In this document: piece after piece, positions 1-5,792 of the stretch
Position numbering within the stretch: position 1 is the first letter of the stretch
Layout of the letters: the number at the start of each line of letters is the position of its first letter
Origin: SSC3 sp035477015
GTDB lineage: Bacteria; Actinomycetota; Actinomycetes; Propionibacteriales; Nocardioidaceae
Length of the DNA: 13,250 bases
Direction: 5' to 3'
Assembly: GCA_035477015.1 (NCBI GenBank)
Contig: DATILB010000226.1
Coordinates: forward strand, 1 to 13,250
Position numbers and translations under genes: made by a program
Notes under the pieces: generated by a model
The model's input: the letters and a program-made list of their open reading frames with translations, nothing else
Database searches by the model: none
Told to the model about the DNA's origin: nothing

Positions 1-2
1 CA

Positions 3-281
3 GCGCTGGGTTACGTGATGGAGGACCTGCTGTCGTACGGCGAGGGCCTCGAGGTGGCTGAGCGCGACCTGCTTGTGCTCGAGGTCGGCAAGCAGCCGCA
101 GCAGCTGCCCGACCAGGTGATCGCAGTCGTCCGCGACGGCAAGGTGCACCGGTACTTCGACCCCATCGTGACCACCCTCGCCCGTGGCGACCGGCTCATC
201 GTCGTGCGCCCCTCGGAGGAGCTGCCCTGGGCACCGCGTCCCGGCACCCACGGAGAGCGCACGAGCGACGAGGACGAGTGA
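3..281 (+). CDS. Potassium channel / TrkA-C-like protein, C-terminal fragment
   Basis: The gene enters from the left edge, so only the last 92 residues are visible and the start is missing. The visible part looks like the regulatory C-terminal (RCK_C/TrkA-C) module found behind an NAD-binding domain in bacterial potassium channels. It has a beta-rich stretch with a residue run E-V-A-E-R-D, then a V-I-A-V-V-R-D-G-K strand-turn, and closes with G-D-R-L-I-V-V, the typical last strand of such domains. A charged hydrophilic tail (residues E/R/D-rich) follows. Its TGA overlaps the GTG of the next gene (GTGA), indicating translational coupling. The family assignment rests on pattern only. The pore and NAD-binding parts that would settle it lie outside the window. 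Confidence 0.65.
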   Translation, partial: ALGYVMEDLLSYGEGLEVAERDLLVLEVGKQPQQLPDQVIAVVRDGKVHRYFDPIVTTLARGDRLIVVRPSEELPWAPRPGTHGERTSDEDE

Positions 282-541
282 CCGTCCTGATCGACCCTCC
301 GGCAGTGCCGGCCCATGGTCGGATGTGGTCGCACCTCGCGTCGGACGAGTCCTTCGACGAGCTGCACGCGTTCGCCGCGGAGCTCGGGATCCCGCCGCGG
401 GCGTTCGAGCGTGACCACTACGACGTACCGGGGGAGTACTACGACACGGCGGTGGCTGCCGGCGCGACCCCCGTGTCCAGCAGGGAACTGGTCCGCCGAC
501 TGATCATTTCGGGTCTACGCCGCCGCAAGTCAGACCTCTAG
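278..541 (+). CDS. DUF4031 domain protein
   Basis: This 87-residue protein begins with a GTG that shares four bases with the upstream stop. It matches the actinobacterial DUF4031 family, whose members are about this length. Hallmarks visible are the opening T-V-L-I-D-P-P, then W-S-H-L-x-S-D near residues 17-23, F-D-E-L-H-A-F-A around 26-33, P-x-x-x-F-E-R-D-H-Y-D-V-P near 39-51, and a basic end R-R-L-I-x-S-G-L-R-R-R-K. The conserved His, Asp and Arg residues suggest a small enzyme or nucleic-acid-associated protein, but no function is established for the family as far as I know. Coupling to the channel-like gene suggests co-expression. The cyclase gene begins 9 bp after its stop. Confidence 0.85.
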   Translation: MTVLIDPPAVPAHGRMWSHLASDESFDELHAFAAELGIPPRAFERDHYDVPGEYYDTAVAAGATPVSSRELVRRLIISGLRRRKSDL

Positions 542-550
542 GCTGCAGCC

Positions 551-1903
551 GTGGCGGTTGTGGCGGCGCTGGGCGGCAACGAGCTGGACCATGCCCTGCG
601 CTGGTTCGGGCTCCGGTTCGTCGCCGACAGCACTGAGCGGCAGTACCGCGAATGGCACATCGCGACAGCGACGCCCTTCGCGCGCATCGGCTACGTCGGG
701 TCGGCTCCGAGCTGGTGTCTGTTGCTGGGGGCCTTCGCCGTGCTGGACCCCGACTCCCTCCCGACATCGGGTCCGCCCATCGCCGGGTGGATCCTGCTGC
801 TCCTGGTGCTCACCGGACTGACGTTTCCGGAGTCCCTCCGGCGGTCGGTGATGCCGCTGGCGGCACTGGCCAACTGTCTGGCCGGGTTCCTGGTCGTCTG
901 GTTGCTCTCCAGCGTGGTCACGGCCGTGTCGCCGCAGTCGCGTGCCGGCTTGATGACCGCCGGGATGCTGATCGTGATGTTCTTCGGGTTCGCCATCTTC
1001 CGCATCCCACCCGCCCTGGCCATGGTCGCGGTGACGCCGTACGTCGCATTCGCGTCGTACCGGCTGTACGACAGCTACGACGCGGGTGACCTGAGGCCTG
1101 TCGAGGCCGGCGGACTCGGCGCCGCTCAGTGGATCGCCTACCTGGGCTGCCTGCTGGTGTGCATCGTCATCGAGATCGTGAGCCGACATACTTTCATCAA
1201 GGACCAGATCATCGGCTCGCAGCAGCGCGAGCTGCACCTGAGTCGCGAGACGATCCGGCGTTACGTACCGTCGGCGGTCGCCGATCACATCGTGGGCGGA
1301 GACATCGCCGGCATCGACCAACCGTCGCGGCGACGCGTCACCGTCCTGTTCGCTGATCTGGTTGGGTTCACCACGCTCGCGGACCGAGTCGAGGCTGAGG
1401 CGCTCACGGTTGTCGTGAACGACTACATGACCACCATGAGCGAGATCGTCGACGAGTTCGGCGGCACGGTGAACGAGTTCGCCGGCGACGGGTTGATGGC
1501 GCTGTTCGGAGCTCCTGACGAGCTCGAGCCCGAGGACCAGGCCGTGTTCGCGGTCCGGGCTGCGCAGGCGATGCAGGCCCAGCTGCCGACCCTGAACGAC
1601 GCCTGGTGCACGCTCGGGGTAGGCGAGCCGCTGACGATGCGCATCGGCATCAACACGGGCGTGCTCAGTGTGGGGAGCTTCGGGTCGCAGGGCCGCATGA
1701 CCTATACGGCGATCGGGCTGGACACCAACATCGCGTACCGCATCCAGTCGCAGTGCGAGCCCGGAGGGGTCCTGCTCAGCGACGCCAGCTGGCACCTCGT
1801 CAAGGAGAGGGTCAGCTGCGAGGAGCGTGGGGAGGTCGAGTGCAAAGGCCTGGACTATCCGGTGCGGGTGCACTCGCCCCTGCAGTCAGACGTGCTCGCG
1901 TAG
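551..1903 (+). CDS. Membrane-bound class III adenylate/guanylate cyclase
   Basis: This 450-residue protein probably converts ATP (or GTP) to cyclic AMP (GMP) at the inner face of the membrane. Six hydrophobic segments are visible at about 51-66, 77-92, 103-125, 132-150, 152-170 and 192-211. A short helical linker (220-245) follows, then a cyclase catalytic domain from about 262 to 440. Metal-binding aspartates are D269 (in F-A-D-L-V-G-F-T) and D313 (in A-G-D-G-L-M). The transition-state Asn and Arg are N393 and R397 in T-N-I-A-Y-R. The substrate-selecting Lys found in many cyclases is Glu here (E309 in N-E-F-A-G-D), as in a subset of bacterial class III enzymes, so the base specificity is uncertain. 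There is no HAMP domain. The GTG at 551 is chosen although its ribosome site is weak; GTG at 560 is an alternative. The 3' end overlaps the convergent HD gene by 18 bp. Confidence 0.88.
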   Translation: MAVVAALGGNELDHALRWFGLRFVADSTERQYREWHIATATPFARIGYVGSAPSWCLLLGAFAVLDPDSLPTSGPPIAGWILLLLVLTGLTFPESLRRSVMPLAALANCLAGFLVVWLLSSVVTAVSPQSRAGLMTAGMLIVMFFGFAIFRIPPALAMVAVTPYVAFASYRLYDSYDAGDLRPVEAGGLGAAQWIAYLGCLLVCIVIEIVSRHTFIKDQIIGSQQRELHLSRETIRRYVPSAVADHIVGGDIAGIDQPSRRRVTVLFADLVGFTTLADRVEAEALTVVVNDYMTTMSEIVDEFGGTVNEFAGDGLMALFGAPDELEPEDQAVFAVRAAQAMQAQLPTLNDAWCTLGVGEPLTMRIGINTGVLSVGSFGSQGRMTYTAIGLDTNIAYRIQSQCEPGGVLLSDASWHLVKERVSCEERGEVECKGLDYPVRVHSPLQSDVLA

Positions 1904-2467
1904 CTCGTCGATCTCGCGCGTGAGATTGGCTCGCGCAGCTGCTTCCCAGAGACTTCGTGCGAGCTCGGTGTGGAAGAGGGAAGCCTTCTCGTTCAGCGCC
2001 TCGAGCACCGCGAGTCGGCCTCGGGCGAAGTCCCGGTCCGGCACAGCGGCGTACTCCCGGCGTACGTCGGCGACGTACTCGTCGTAGCGCTCGCGCGGCG
2101 CTGCCAGGATGCCCAGGTCGGCATCGCTGAGGACACAGCCGTTGTGGTCGCTCTGGTCGGGCCGATGGGTCGTGGTGAGTCGGACCAGCCGGGCGACCTC
2201 CTCGACATCGACCTCGGTCTGGCCGGACAGCTCGGACTCCGCACGCTGGGCCGAACGCTCCTCGTTGTCGCCTGCCGCGTCGTACACCGCGTCGTGGTAC
2301 CAGGCGGCCAGCACGACGTCGAGGTTGTCCGCCTCGCCGAGCTCGACGATGCGGTCGAGCACCTCCTCCAGGTGCCGGACGTCGTGATAGCCACGGGCCG
2401 TGGAGTACGCCGCGACCAGGCGGTCCCGAAGGTCGGTCCGGTCAGCCAGCGGCCAGAGAAGTGGCAT
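1886..2467 (-). CDS. HD-superfamily predicted metal-dependent phosphohydrolase
   Basis: This 193-residue protein resembles the COG4339-type HD hydrolases, predicted metal-dependent phosphohydrolases of about 200 residues whose substrate is mostly unknown. The signature residues are visible: Y-H-D-V-R-H at 27-32 supplies H28 and H32, W-Y-H-D-A-V-Y-D at 56-63 supplies the HD pair H58-D59, and D-N-E-E-R-S-A at 67-73 is typical of the family. D115 and D117 in S-D-A-D-L-G-I-L are the likely downstream metal ligands. The ATG at 2467 is chosen because G-G-A-G lies nine bases before it; a GTG at 2482 would add five residues. The reading frame stays open further upstream, but that extension runs antisense through two lipoprotein genes and is not believable. 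The last 18 bp overlap the cyclase gene tail to tail. Confidence 0.85.
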   Translation of the reverse strand: MPLLWPLADRTDLRDRLVAAYSTARGYHDVRHLEEVLDRIVELGEADNLDVVLAAWYHDAVYDAAGDNEERSAQRAESELSGQTEVDVEEVARLVRLTTTHRPDQSDHNGCVLSDADLGILAAPRERYDEYVADVRREYAAVPDRDFARGRLAVLEALNEKASLFHTELARSLWEAAARANLTREIDELREHV

Positions 2468-2505
2468 GGCCGCATTCTCCACTCTGGGCGCCAATGGAGC
2501 CGACG

Positions 2506-2521
2506 CGCCTAGCGATAGGCG
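2506..2521 (+). other. Small hairpin with GNRA tetraloop in a lipoprotein gene leader
   Basis: CGCCTA and TAGGCG form a perfect 6-bp stem closed by GCGA, a GNRA-type loop. It directly abuts the GAGG ribosome site (2521-2524) of the downstream lipoprotein gene. If transcribed it could influence translation start, or it may be incidental. Confidence 0.4.
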
Positions 2522-2533
2522 AGGATCGTGGTC

Positions 2534-2947
2534 GTGTCGATCATCCGCGCATCCATCGCGACGCTGTCCCTGATTCTGGCCTCGGCTGTCCTCTCGTCCT
2601 GTGGTTCGGGCGAGCCCGAGGCGCCGGGTGAGGACGAGCTTGGTGTCCTGGCGGCCGTGCAGCCCCCGCCCGATCCCTGGCGACCCGGTGAAAGGTTCGC
2701 TCGTCTGCCGGGGGAGCGGGTGTTCGACGACGCGGAGTCCCCTGCCCGGCAGAGCATGATCAACGGTTGCCTCGCCGCCATCGGCAATGCAGACAACCCG
2801 GAGGGGTCGAGCCTGAGCCACACCTTCGCTGGTTGGCCCGACACGAAACAGGATGGCTTCCAGTACGGCGCTTATGCCGAGTACCGGGCCAGCGGCTCGG
2901 ACCAGCGGCTCATGCTCGAGGTCATCGTCCGGGACAACGACTTCTGA
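2534..2947 (+). CDS. Small putative lipoprotein of unknown function
   Basis: This is an exported protein of about 137 residues that I do not recognise. A positively charged N-terminus and hydrophobic segment lead to a lipobox L-S-S-C, with the lipid-carrying Cys about 23 residues in, so it should be anchored on the outer face of the cytoplasmic membrane. A Pro/Glu/Asp-rich linker follows. The mature part has one further Cys (in N-G-C-L-A-A-I) and ends with a strand-like L-M-L-E-V-I-V-R-D-N. I chose GTG at 2534 because GAGG at 2521-2524 is nine bases away; GTG at 2528, two codons earlier, is only three bases from that site. The next lipoprotein gene follows after 13 bp, so the two are probably co-transcribed. 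No paralogy between them is visible. Confidence 0.7.
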   Translation: MSIIRASIATLSLILASAVLSSCGSGEPEAPGEDELGVLAAVQPPPDPWRPGERFARLPGERVFDDAESPARQSMINGCLAAIGNADNPEGSSLSHTFAGWPDTKQDGFQYGAYAEYRASGSDQRLMLEVIVRDNDF

Positions 2948-2960
2948 TTTGCTTCGATGC

Positions 2961-3854
2961 ATGACGCGTCGCTGGGCACGACCTGGTTTCATCCCCGCCG
3001 GCCTGGCGCTGTGCGTAGCACTGGCGCTGGCGGGCTGCGGAGGCCTGGAGGATCCCGGTGCGCTGCCGAGCGAGTCGTCCACGCCCACTCCTACTCGCAC
3101 TGCGACCTCAACGCCCGCACCCACCACGGAGCCGGATCACCTCGTCGGCGAGTGCCAGGGGACCGGCTCGCCGACGGTGGTGCTCAACGCCGGGCTCGGG
3201 ACCACTCCCGACGCCTTCGCGAGCCTTCTCTATGCGTTGCCCTCGACGGTCCGTGTGTGCGGCTACGCCCGGGCCGGTCTCGGTGACAGCCCGGCGCTCC
3301 CTGCCGACGCTGACGACCCGTCGGCGGGCTCGCAGGCCGACGAGCTCATCGTCAGCCTGGTGAAGGACGGGATCGAGCCGCCGTACGTCCTGGTCGGATG
3401 GTCGTACGGCGGGATCGTCACCCAGGCCTTCGCCCACCGCCATCCCGACACGGTTGCGGGCGTCGTGTTCGAGGACAGCTCGGTGGTGGAGCAGTTCGCC
3501 GACCCGGACTGGGACTTCATCGAGTGGACGGAGGGCGGCAGGACCATCGACACCGACGCGTCGACCCGCGACATCGCAGGCCTCACGCTCGACTCACTCC
3601 CAGTCGTCGTTCTGACCCAGGACCAGTTGACGCCTGACCTCGCCCGGCCCTGGTTGAGGAGCCACGAACGCCTGGCGGCGCTCTCCACCAACTCAATCCA
3701 CCTGATCGCGGTCGGCTCGGGACATGAGATTCACGAGGACGCCACCGAGCTCATGGCAGCCGCCATCGAGGAGGTCGTCATGGCTGTCAGGTCAGGCAGT
3801 CCGCTCGCCGCGTGCGATGACAGGTTCACTGCGGTTGGTGGGCGCTGCCGCTGA
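2961..3854 (+). CDS. Alpha/beta-hydrolase lipoprotein
   Basis: This 297-residue secreted, lipid-anchored alpha/beta-fold hydrolase has an unknown substrate. An Arg-rich N-terminus and hydrophobic helix lead to the lipobox L-A-G-C (Cys26), followed by a Ser/Thr/Pro-rich tether at 37-58. The hydrolase fold starts near residue 71. G-W-S-Y-G-G supplies the nucleophile S148, A-R-A-G-L-G-D-S at 103-110 is the usual loop before it, and G-S-G-H supplies the catalytic H255. The acidic partner is probably D221 in V-L-T-Q-D, but this is less sure. Cys65, Cys100, Cys285 and Cys296 could form disulfides outside the cell. The ATG at 2961 lacks a clear ribosome site; an in-frame TTG at 2949 is an alternative. 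The gene ends just before a strong hairpin terminator. Confidence 0.82.
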   Translation: MTRRWARPGFIPAGLALCVALALAGCGGLEDPGALPSESSTPTPTRTATSTPAPTTEPDHLVGECQGTGSPTVVLNAGLGTTPDAFASLLYALPSTVRVCGYARAGLGDSPALPADADDPSAGSQADELIVSLVKDGIEPPYVLVGWSYGGIVTQAFAHRHPDTVAGVVFEDSSVVEQFADPDWDFIEWTEGGRTIDTDASTRDIAGLTLDSLPVVVLTQDQLTPDLARPWLRSHERLAALSTNSIHLIAVGSGHEIHEDATELMAAAIEEVVMAVRSGSPLAACDDRFTAVGGRCR

Positions 3855-3861
3855 ACGAGCA

Positions 3862-3894
3862 AGCCCCTGACCGCGTCTCCGCGGATCAGGGGCT
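3862..3894. terminator. Probable bidirectional terminator between hydrolase gene and tRNA operon
   Basis: A 14-bp stem is formed by AGCCCCTGA-CCGCG and CGCGG-(A bulge)-TCAGGGGCT around a TCTC loop. It begins 7 bp after the hydrolase stop codon and 7 bp beyond the encoded CCA of the convergent tRNA-Val, so it sits exactly where both transcripts should end. Neither side carries a clean U-tract, which is common for actinobacterial terminators. Confidence 0.75.
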
Positions 3895-3901
3895 CTCACT
3901 C

Positions 3902-3976
3902 TGGTGGGCGATACTGGGTTTGAACCAGTGACCTCTTCCGTGTCAAGGAAGCGCGCTACCGCTGCGCCAATCGCCC
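3902..3976 (-). tRNA. tRNA-Val (GAC)
   Basis: A full cloverleaf is readable on the minus strand. The 7-bp acceptor stem is GGGCGAT/ATCGCCC, the D arm is GCGC..GCGC, the anticodon stem CTTCC/GGAAG holds loop TTGACAC (anticodon GAC), and the T arm is ACTGG/CCAGT. The discriminator is A at 3905 and CCA is encoded (3904-3902). It is the last gene of a Gly-Cys-Val operon, separated from tRNA-Cys by one base. Its body matches the plus-strand tRNA-Val(CAC) at 67 of 72 positions. Confidence 0.96.
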
Positions 3977-3977
3977 G

Positions 3978-4048
3978 AGGTGGAGACGGGATTTGAACCC
4001 GTGTAGACGGATTTGCAGTCCGTTGCCTCGCCTCTCGGCCACTCCACC
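3978..4048 (-). tRNA. tRNA-Cys (GCA)
   Basis: The 71-nt cloverleaf has acceptor stem GGTGGAG/CTCCACC, anticodon stem ACGGA/TCCGT and loop CTGCAAA, giving anticodon GCA. The discriminator is U73, the usual tRNA-Cys identity base. No CCA is encoded. Its 3' end lies one base from the 5' end of tRNA-Val(GAC), so processing of the two ends must be tightly linked. Confidence 0.95.
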
Positions 4049-4087
4049 ATGTAGTAGGAGGGGCTCCGACATCAGGACCCTTCTCCG

Positions 4088-4160
4088 AGCGGACGACGAG
4101 GCTCGAACTCGCGACCTCAACCTTGGCAAGGTTGCGCTCTACCAACTGAGCTACGTCCGC
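4088..4160 (-). tRNA. tRNA-Gly (GCC)
   Basis: The 73-nt cloverleaf has acceptor stem GCGGACG/CGTCCGC, anticodon stem CAACC/GGTTG and loop TTGCCAA, giving anticodon GCC. The discriminator is U73 and no CCA is encoded. It is the first tRNA in the minus-strand operon; 39 bp separate it from tRNA-Cys. Confidence 0.95.
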
Positions 4161-4171
4161 CTGCAAACAGA

Positions 4172-4195
4172 CGGTCCGGCGTTGCGGCCGGACCG
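4172..4195 (-). other. Hairpin in the leader of the tRNA operon
   Basis: A perfect 9-bp inverted repeat (CGGTCCGGC / GCCGGACCG) with a 6-nt loop lies 11 bp upstream of the tRNA-Gly 5' end and downstream of the predicted transcription start. It should form in the precursor RNA and may guide 5' processing or protect the transcript. It is too close to the tRNA to be a simple terminator of another gene. Confidence 0.55.
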
Positions 4196-4210
4196 AACGT
4201 GCGAGACGAA

Positions 4211-4238
4211 ACTTTAGCCGACGTTGCCTGAATGACAA
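4211..4238 (-). promoter_or_regulatory. Promoter of the tRNA Gly-Cys-Val operon
   Basis: On the minus strand TTGTCA (4238-4233) matches the -35 consensus at five of six positions. Sixteen bases later TAAAGT (4216-4211) fits the actinobacterial TANNNT -10 pattern. The predicted start near 4204 leaves about 44 nt of leader before tRNA-Gly. Confidence 0.6.
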
Positions 4239-4256
4239 ATTCCGGGTCTCGGCGCG

Positions 4257-4283
4257 TTGCGTCCGGTCTGCGGCTTCTAGGGT
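4257..4283 (+). promoter_or_regulatory. Likely leaderless promoter of the class IV aminotransferase gene
   Basis: TAGGGT at 4278-4283 fits TANNNT and ends seven bases before the ATG at 4291, so transcription should begin at or next to the start codon. TTGCGT at 4257-4262 is a possible -35. No ribosome-binding sequence precedes the ATG, which agrees with a leaderless message. It is arranged back to back with the tRNA promoter. Confidence 0.5.
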
Positions 4284-4290
4284 CTGTCTC

Positions 4291-5112
4291 ATGCGCGCAT
4301 GGGTGAACGGCACGATCCTGGACGATCCGGACGCGCCGGCGATCACCGTGGTAGACCACGGTTTCACCGTCGGTGACGGGGTTTTCGAGGCGGTCAAGGT
4401 GCTCGACGGGCAGCCCTTCGCTCTCACCCGACACCTCACCAGGCTGGCACACTCGGCGGCCGGGCTGGGTCTCCCGCCACTGAGCGACGACCTGGTACGC
4501 CGTGGCGTCGCCGCCGTACTCGAGGGCCAGGACCTCCCGCTCGGGCGCATCCGGATCACCTACACGGGGGGAGTGGCGCCGCTCGGGTCAGGGCGTGGAG
4601 ACGAGCCGCCGACCCTCGTCGTCGTCGCGAACCCGATGGGCCACTGGCCACCGACCGCGAGCATCGCCACCGTGCCCTGGCCGCGCAACGAACGAGGGGC
4701 CCTCGCCGGCCTCAAGACCACGTCGTACGCCGAGAACGTCGTGGCGCTGGCGTACGCGAAGGAGCGCGGTGCGGGGGAGGCGGTCTTCGGCAACCTGGCA
4801 GGGAACCTCTGCGAGGGCACCGGCTCGAACGTCTTCTACGTGCTCGACGGTGAGCTGCGGACGCCGACGCTCGCCTCGGGCTGCCTGGCCGGGATCACCA
4901 GGGCGCTGCTCCTCGAGTGGTTCGGGGGCCGCGAGGTGGACGAGCCGCTAGACGTGCTCCAGCGGGCCGAGGAGATCTTCCTGGTGAGCACCACGCGCGA
5001 CGTACAGGCCGTGGAGCGGGTGGACGAGCGCGTCCTCGCGGCGCCCGGTCCAGTGACCCAGGAGGCGATGGCGCTCTGGGCTGCCAAGGAGCGCGAGCAC
5101 CTCGACCCCTGA
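4291..5112 (+). CDS. pabC: PLP class IV aminotransferase, probable aminodeoxychorismate lyase
   Basis: This 273-residue fold-type IV PLP enzyme is probably 4-amino-4-deoxychorismate lyase, which releases pyruvate from aminodeoxychorismate to give p-aminobenzoate for folate. Family features in order are the W-V-N-G start, D-H-G-F-T-V-G-D-G-V-F-E-A at 22-34, R-L-x-x-S-A at 51-56, and the PLP lysine K142 in G-L-K-T-T-S-Y-A-E-N. E-G-T-G-S-N at 175-180 is the cofactor-contact motif, and S-T-T-R-D-V-Q-A-V at 233-241 ends the core. Length fits the family. Branched-chain or D-amino-acid aminotransferase activity cannot be excluded from sequence alone; a single-domain enzyme of this length with S-Y-A-E-N after the lysine favours lyase. 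No other folate gene is nearby. It is 14 bp from the convergent CGNR gene. Confidence 0.72.
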   Translation: MRAWVNGTILDDPDAPAITVVDHGFTVGDGVFEAVKVLDGQPFALTRHLTRLAHSAAGLGLPPLSDDLVRRGVAAVLEGQDLPLGRIRITYTGGVAPLGSGRGDEPPTLVVVANPMGHWPPTASIATVPWPRNERGALAGLKTTSYAENVVALAYAKERGAGEAVFGNLAGNLCEGTGSNVFYVLDGELRTPTLASGCLAGITRALLLEWFGGREVDEPLDVLQRAEEIFLVSTTRDVQAVERVDERVLAAPGPVTQEAMALWAAKEREHLDP

Positions 5113-5126
5113 GGCTGCCAAGCGGG

Positions 5127-5684
5127 TCAGGCTCCGGCGGCCTTCTGGCGCGACCGGTACGCCGCCACATGCAGGCGGTTGCCGCAGGTTCGGGCGTCGC
5201 AGTAGCGCTTGCTGCGGTTGCGCGAGAGGTCGACGAGCGCCTGCTGACAGTTCGGGGCCTCGCAGAGGCGCAGCCGCTCGCGCTCACCCGCGGCCAGTAC
5301 CTGGGCCAGTGCCATCCCGCCGTCGATCGCGAGGTGGTCGACGAGGGAGGCACCCTCGGAGAAGTAGTGGATGTGGAAGTCGTAGCCGTCATGGTCGGTC
5401 AGTCGCGGGGTGACCGGAGCCTGCGAGATGAGGGCGTTGACGATCTTCGAGGCCGCAGCGTCGTCGCGCGCACCGAAGACAGGGCGGATCCGTTCCCGGA
5501 GCGCTCGCACCGAGTCGAGGTCGGCCTGGGTGAGCCGGCTCAGGCCCGAGACGTCCTGGATCCGGACCCACTCGTTCAGCGCGGCGATATCGGGGAGCAG
5601 CTCGCCGTTGCCGGCGGACGGGGCCGTGTTGACCAGGTCGACGACACTCGCGAGCGAGTGTTCGGTGTCGTGGCTGAACAGCAC
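5127..5684 (-). CDS. CGNR zinc-finger / ABATE domain protein
   Basis: This 185-residue protein is a probable stress-related transcription regulator of the actinobacterial CGNR family. The N-terminal two thirds form the helical ABATE-like (putative stress-response) domain, with the typical start D-L-V-N-T near residues 16-20. The C-terminus carries the CGNR zinc finger: Cys141 and Cys146, then Cys162 and Cys167, the last within C-G-N-R (167-170). A basic helix R-L-H-V-A-A-Y-R-S-R-Q-K-A follows and would contact DNA. I chose the GTG at 5684 because GGGAG lies five bases before it. The open frame continues to 5762, but that extension runs through a terminator hairpin and has no family similarity. 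Targets cannot be inferred from this locus. Confidence 0.88.
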   Translation of the reverse strand: MLFSHDTEHSLASVVDLVNTAPSAGNGELLPDIAALNEWVRIQDVSGLSRLTQADLDSVRALRERIRPVFGARDDAAASKIVNALISQAPVTPRLTDHDGYDFHIHYFSEGASLVDHLAIDGGMALAQVLAAGERERLRLCEAPNCQQALVDLSRNRSKRYCDARTCGNRLHVAAYRSRQKAAGA

Positions 5685-5729
5685 GGGGGCTCCCAAGGTG
5701 TTGCGGCAAAACGGGGGTACAAAGGGCGA

Positions 5730-5760
5730 GGCCGGTGCGGGACAGAGTCCCACACCGGCC
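5730..5760 (-). terminator. Terminator of the SsgA-like gene
   Basis: Arms GGCCGGTGCGGGAC (5730-5743) and GTCCCACACCGGCC (5747-5760) surround a three-base loop. Read as minus-strand RNA all 14 positions pair, one as a G-U wobble. Read as plus-strand RNA that position is an A-C mismatch. This favours function on the minus strand, as the terminator of the SsgA-like gene ending 33 bp before it. It also insulates the CGNR gene. Confidence 0.75.
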
Positions 5761-5792
5761 AAGCGTAATCCGGGAGTGAAGCGGTGAAGCTT

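Noticed and set aside
530..1873. 447-codon minus-strand open frame opposite the cyclase
   Set aside because: Low-complexity, His/Arg/Asp-rich product typical of an antisense frame in GC-rich DNA; the plus strand encodes an unmistakable cyclase.
2468..3127. N-terminal extension of the HD hydrolase frame
   Set aside because: It runs antisense through two lipoprotein genes; a good ribosome site and the family start support 2467.
5685..5762. N-terminal extension of the CGNR protein
   Set aside because: It would cross a terminator hairpin and add Pro/Ala-rich residues not seen in the family; the GTG at 5684 has a ribosome site.
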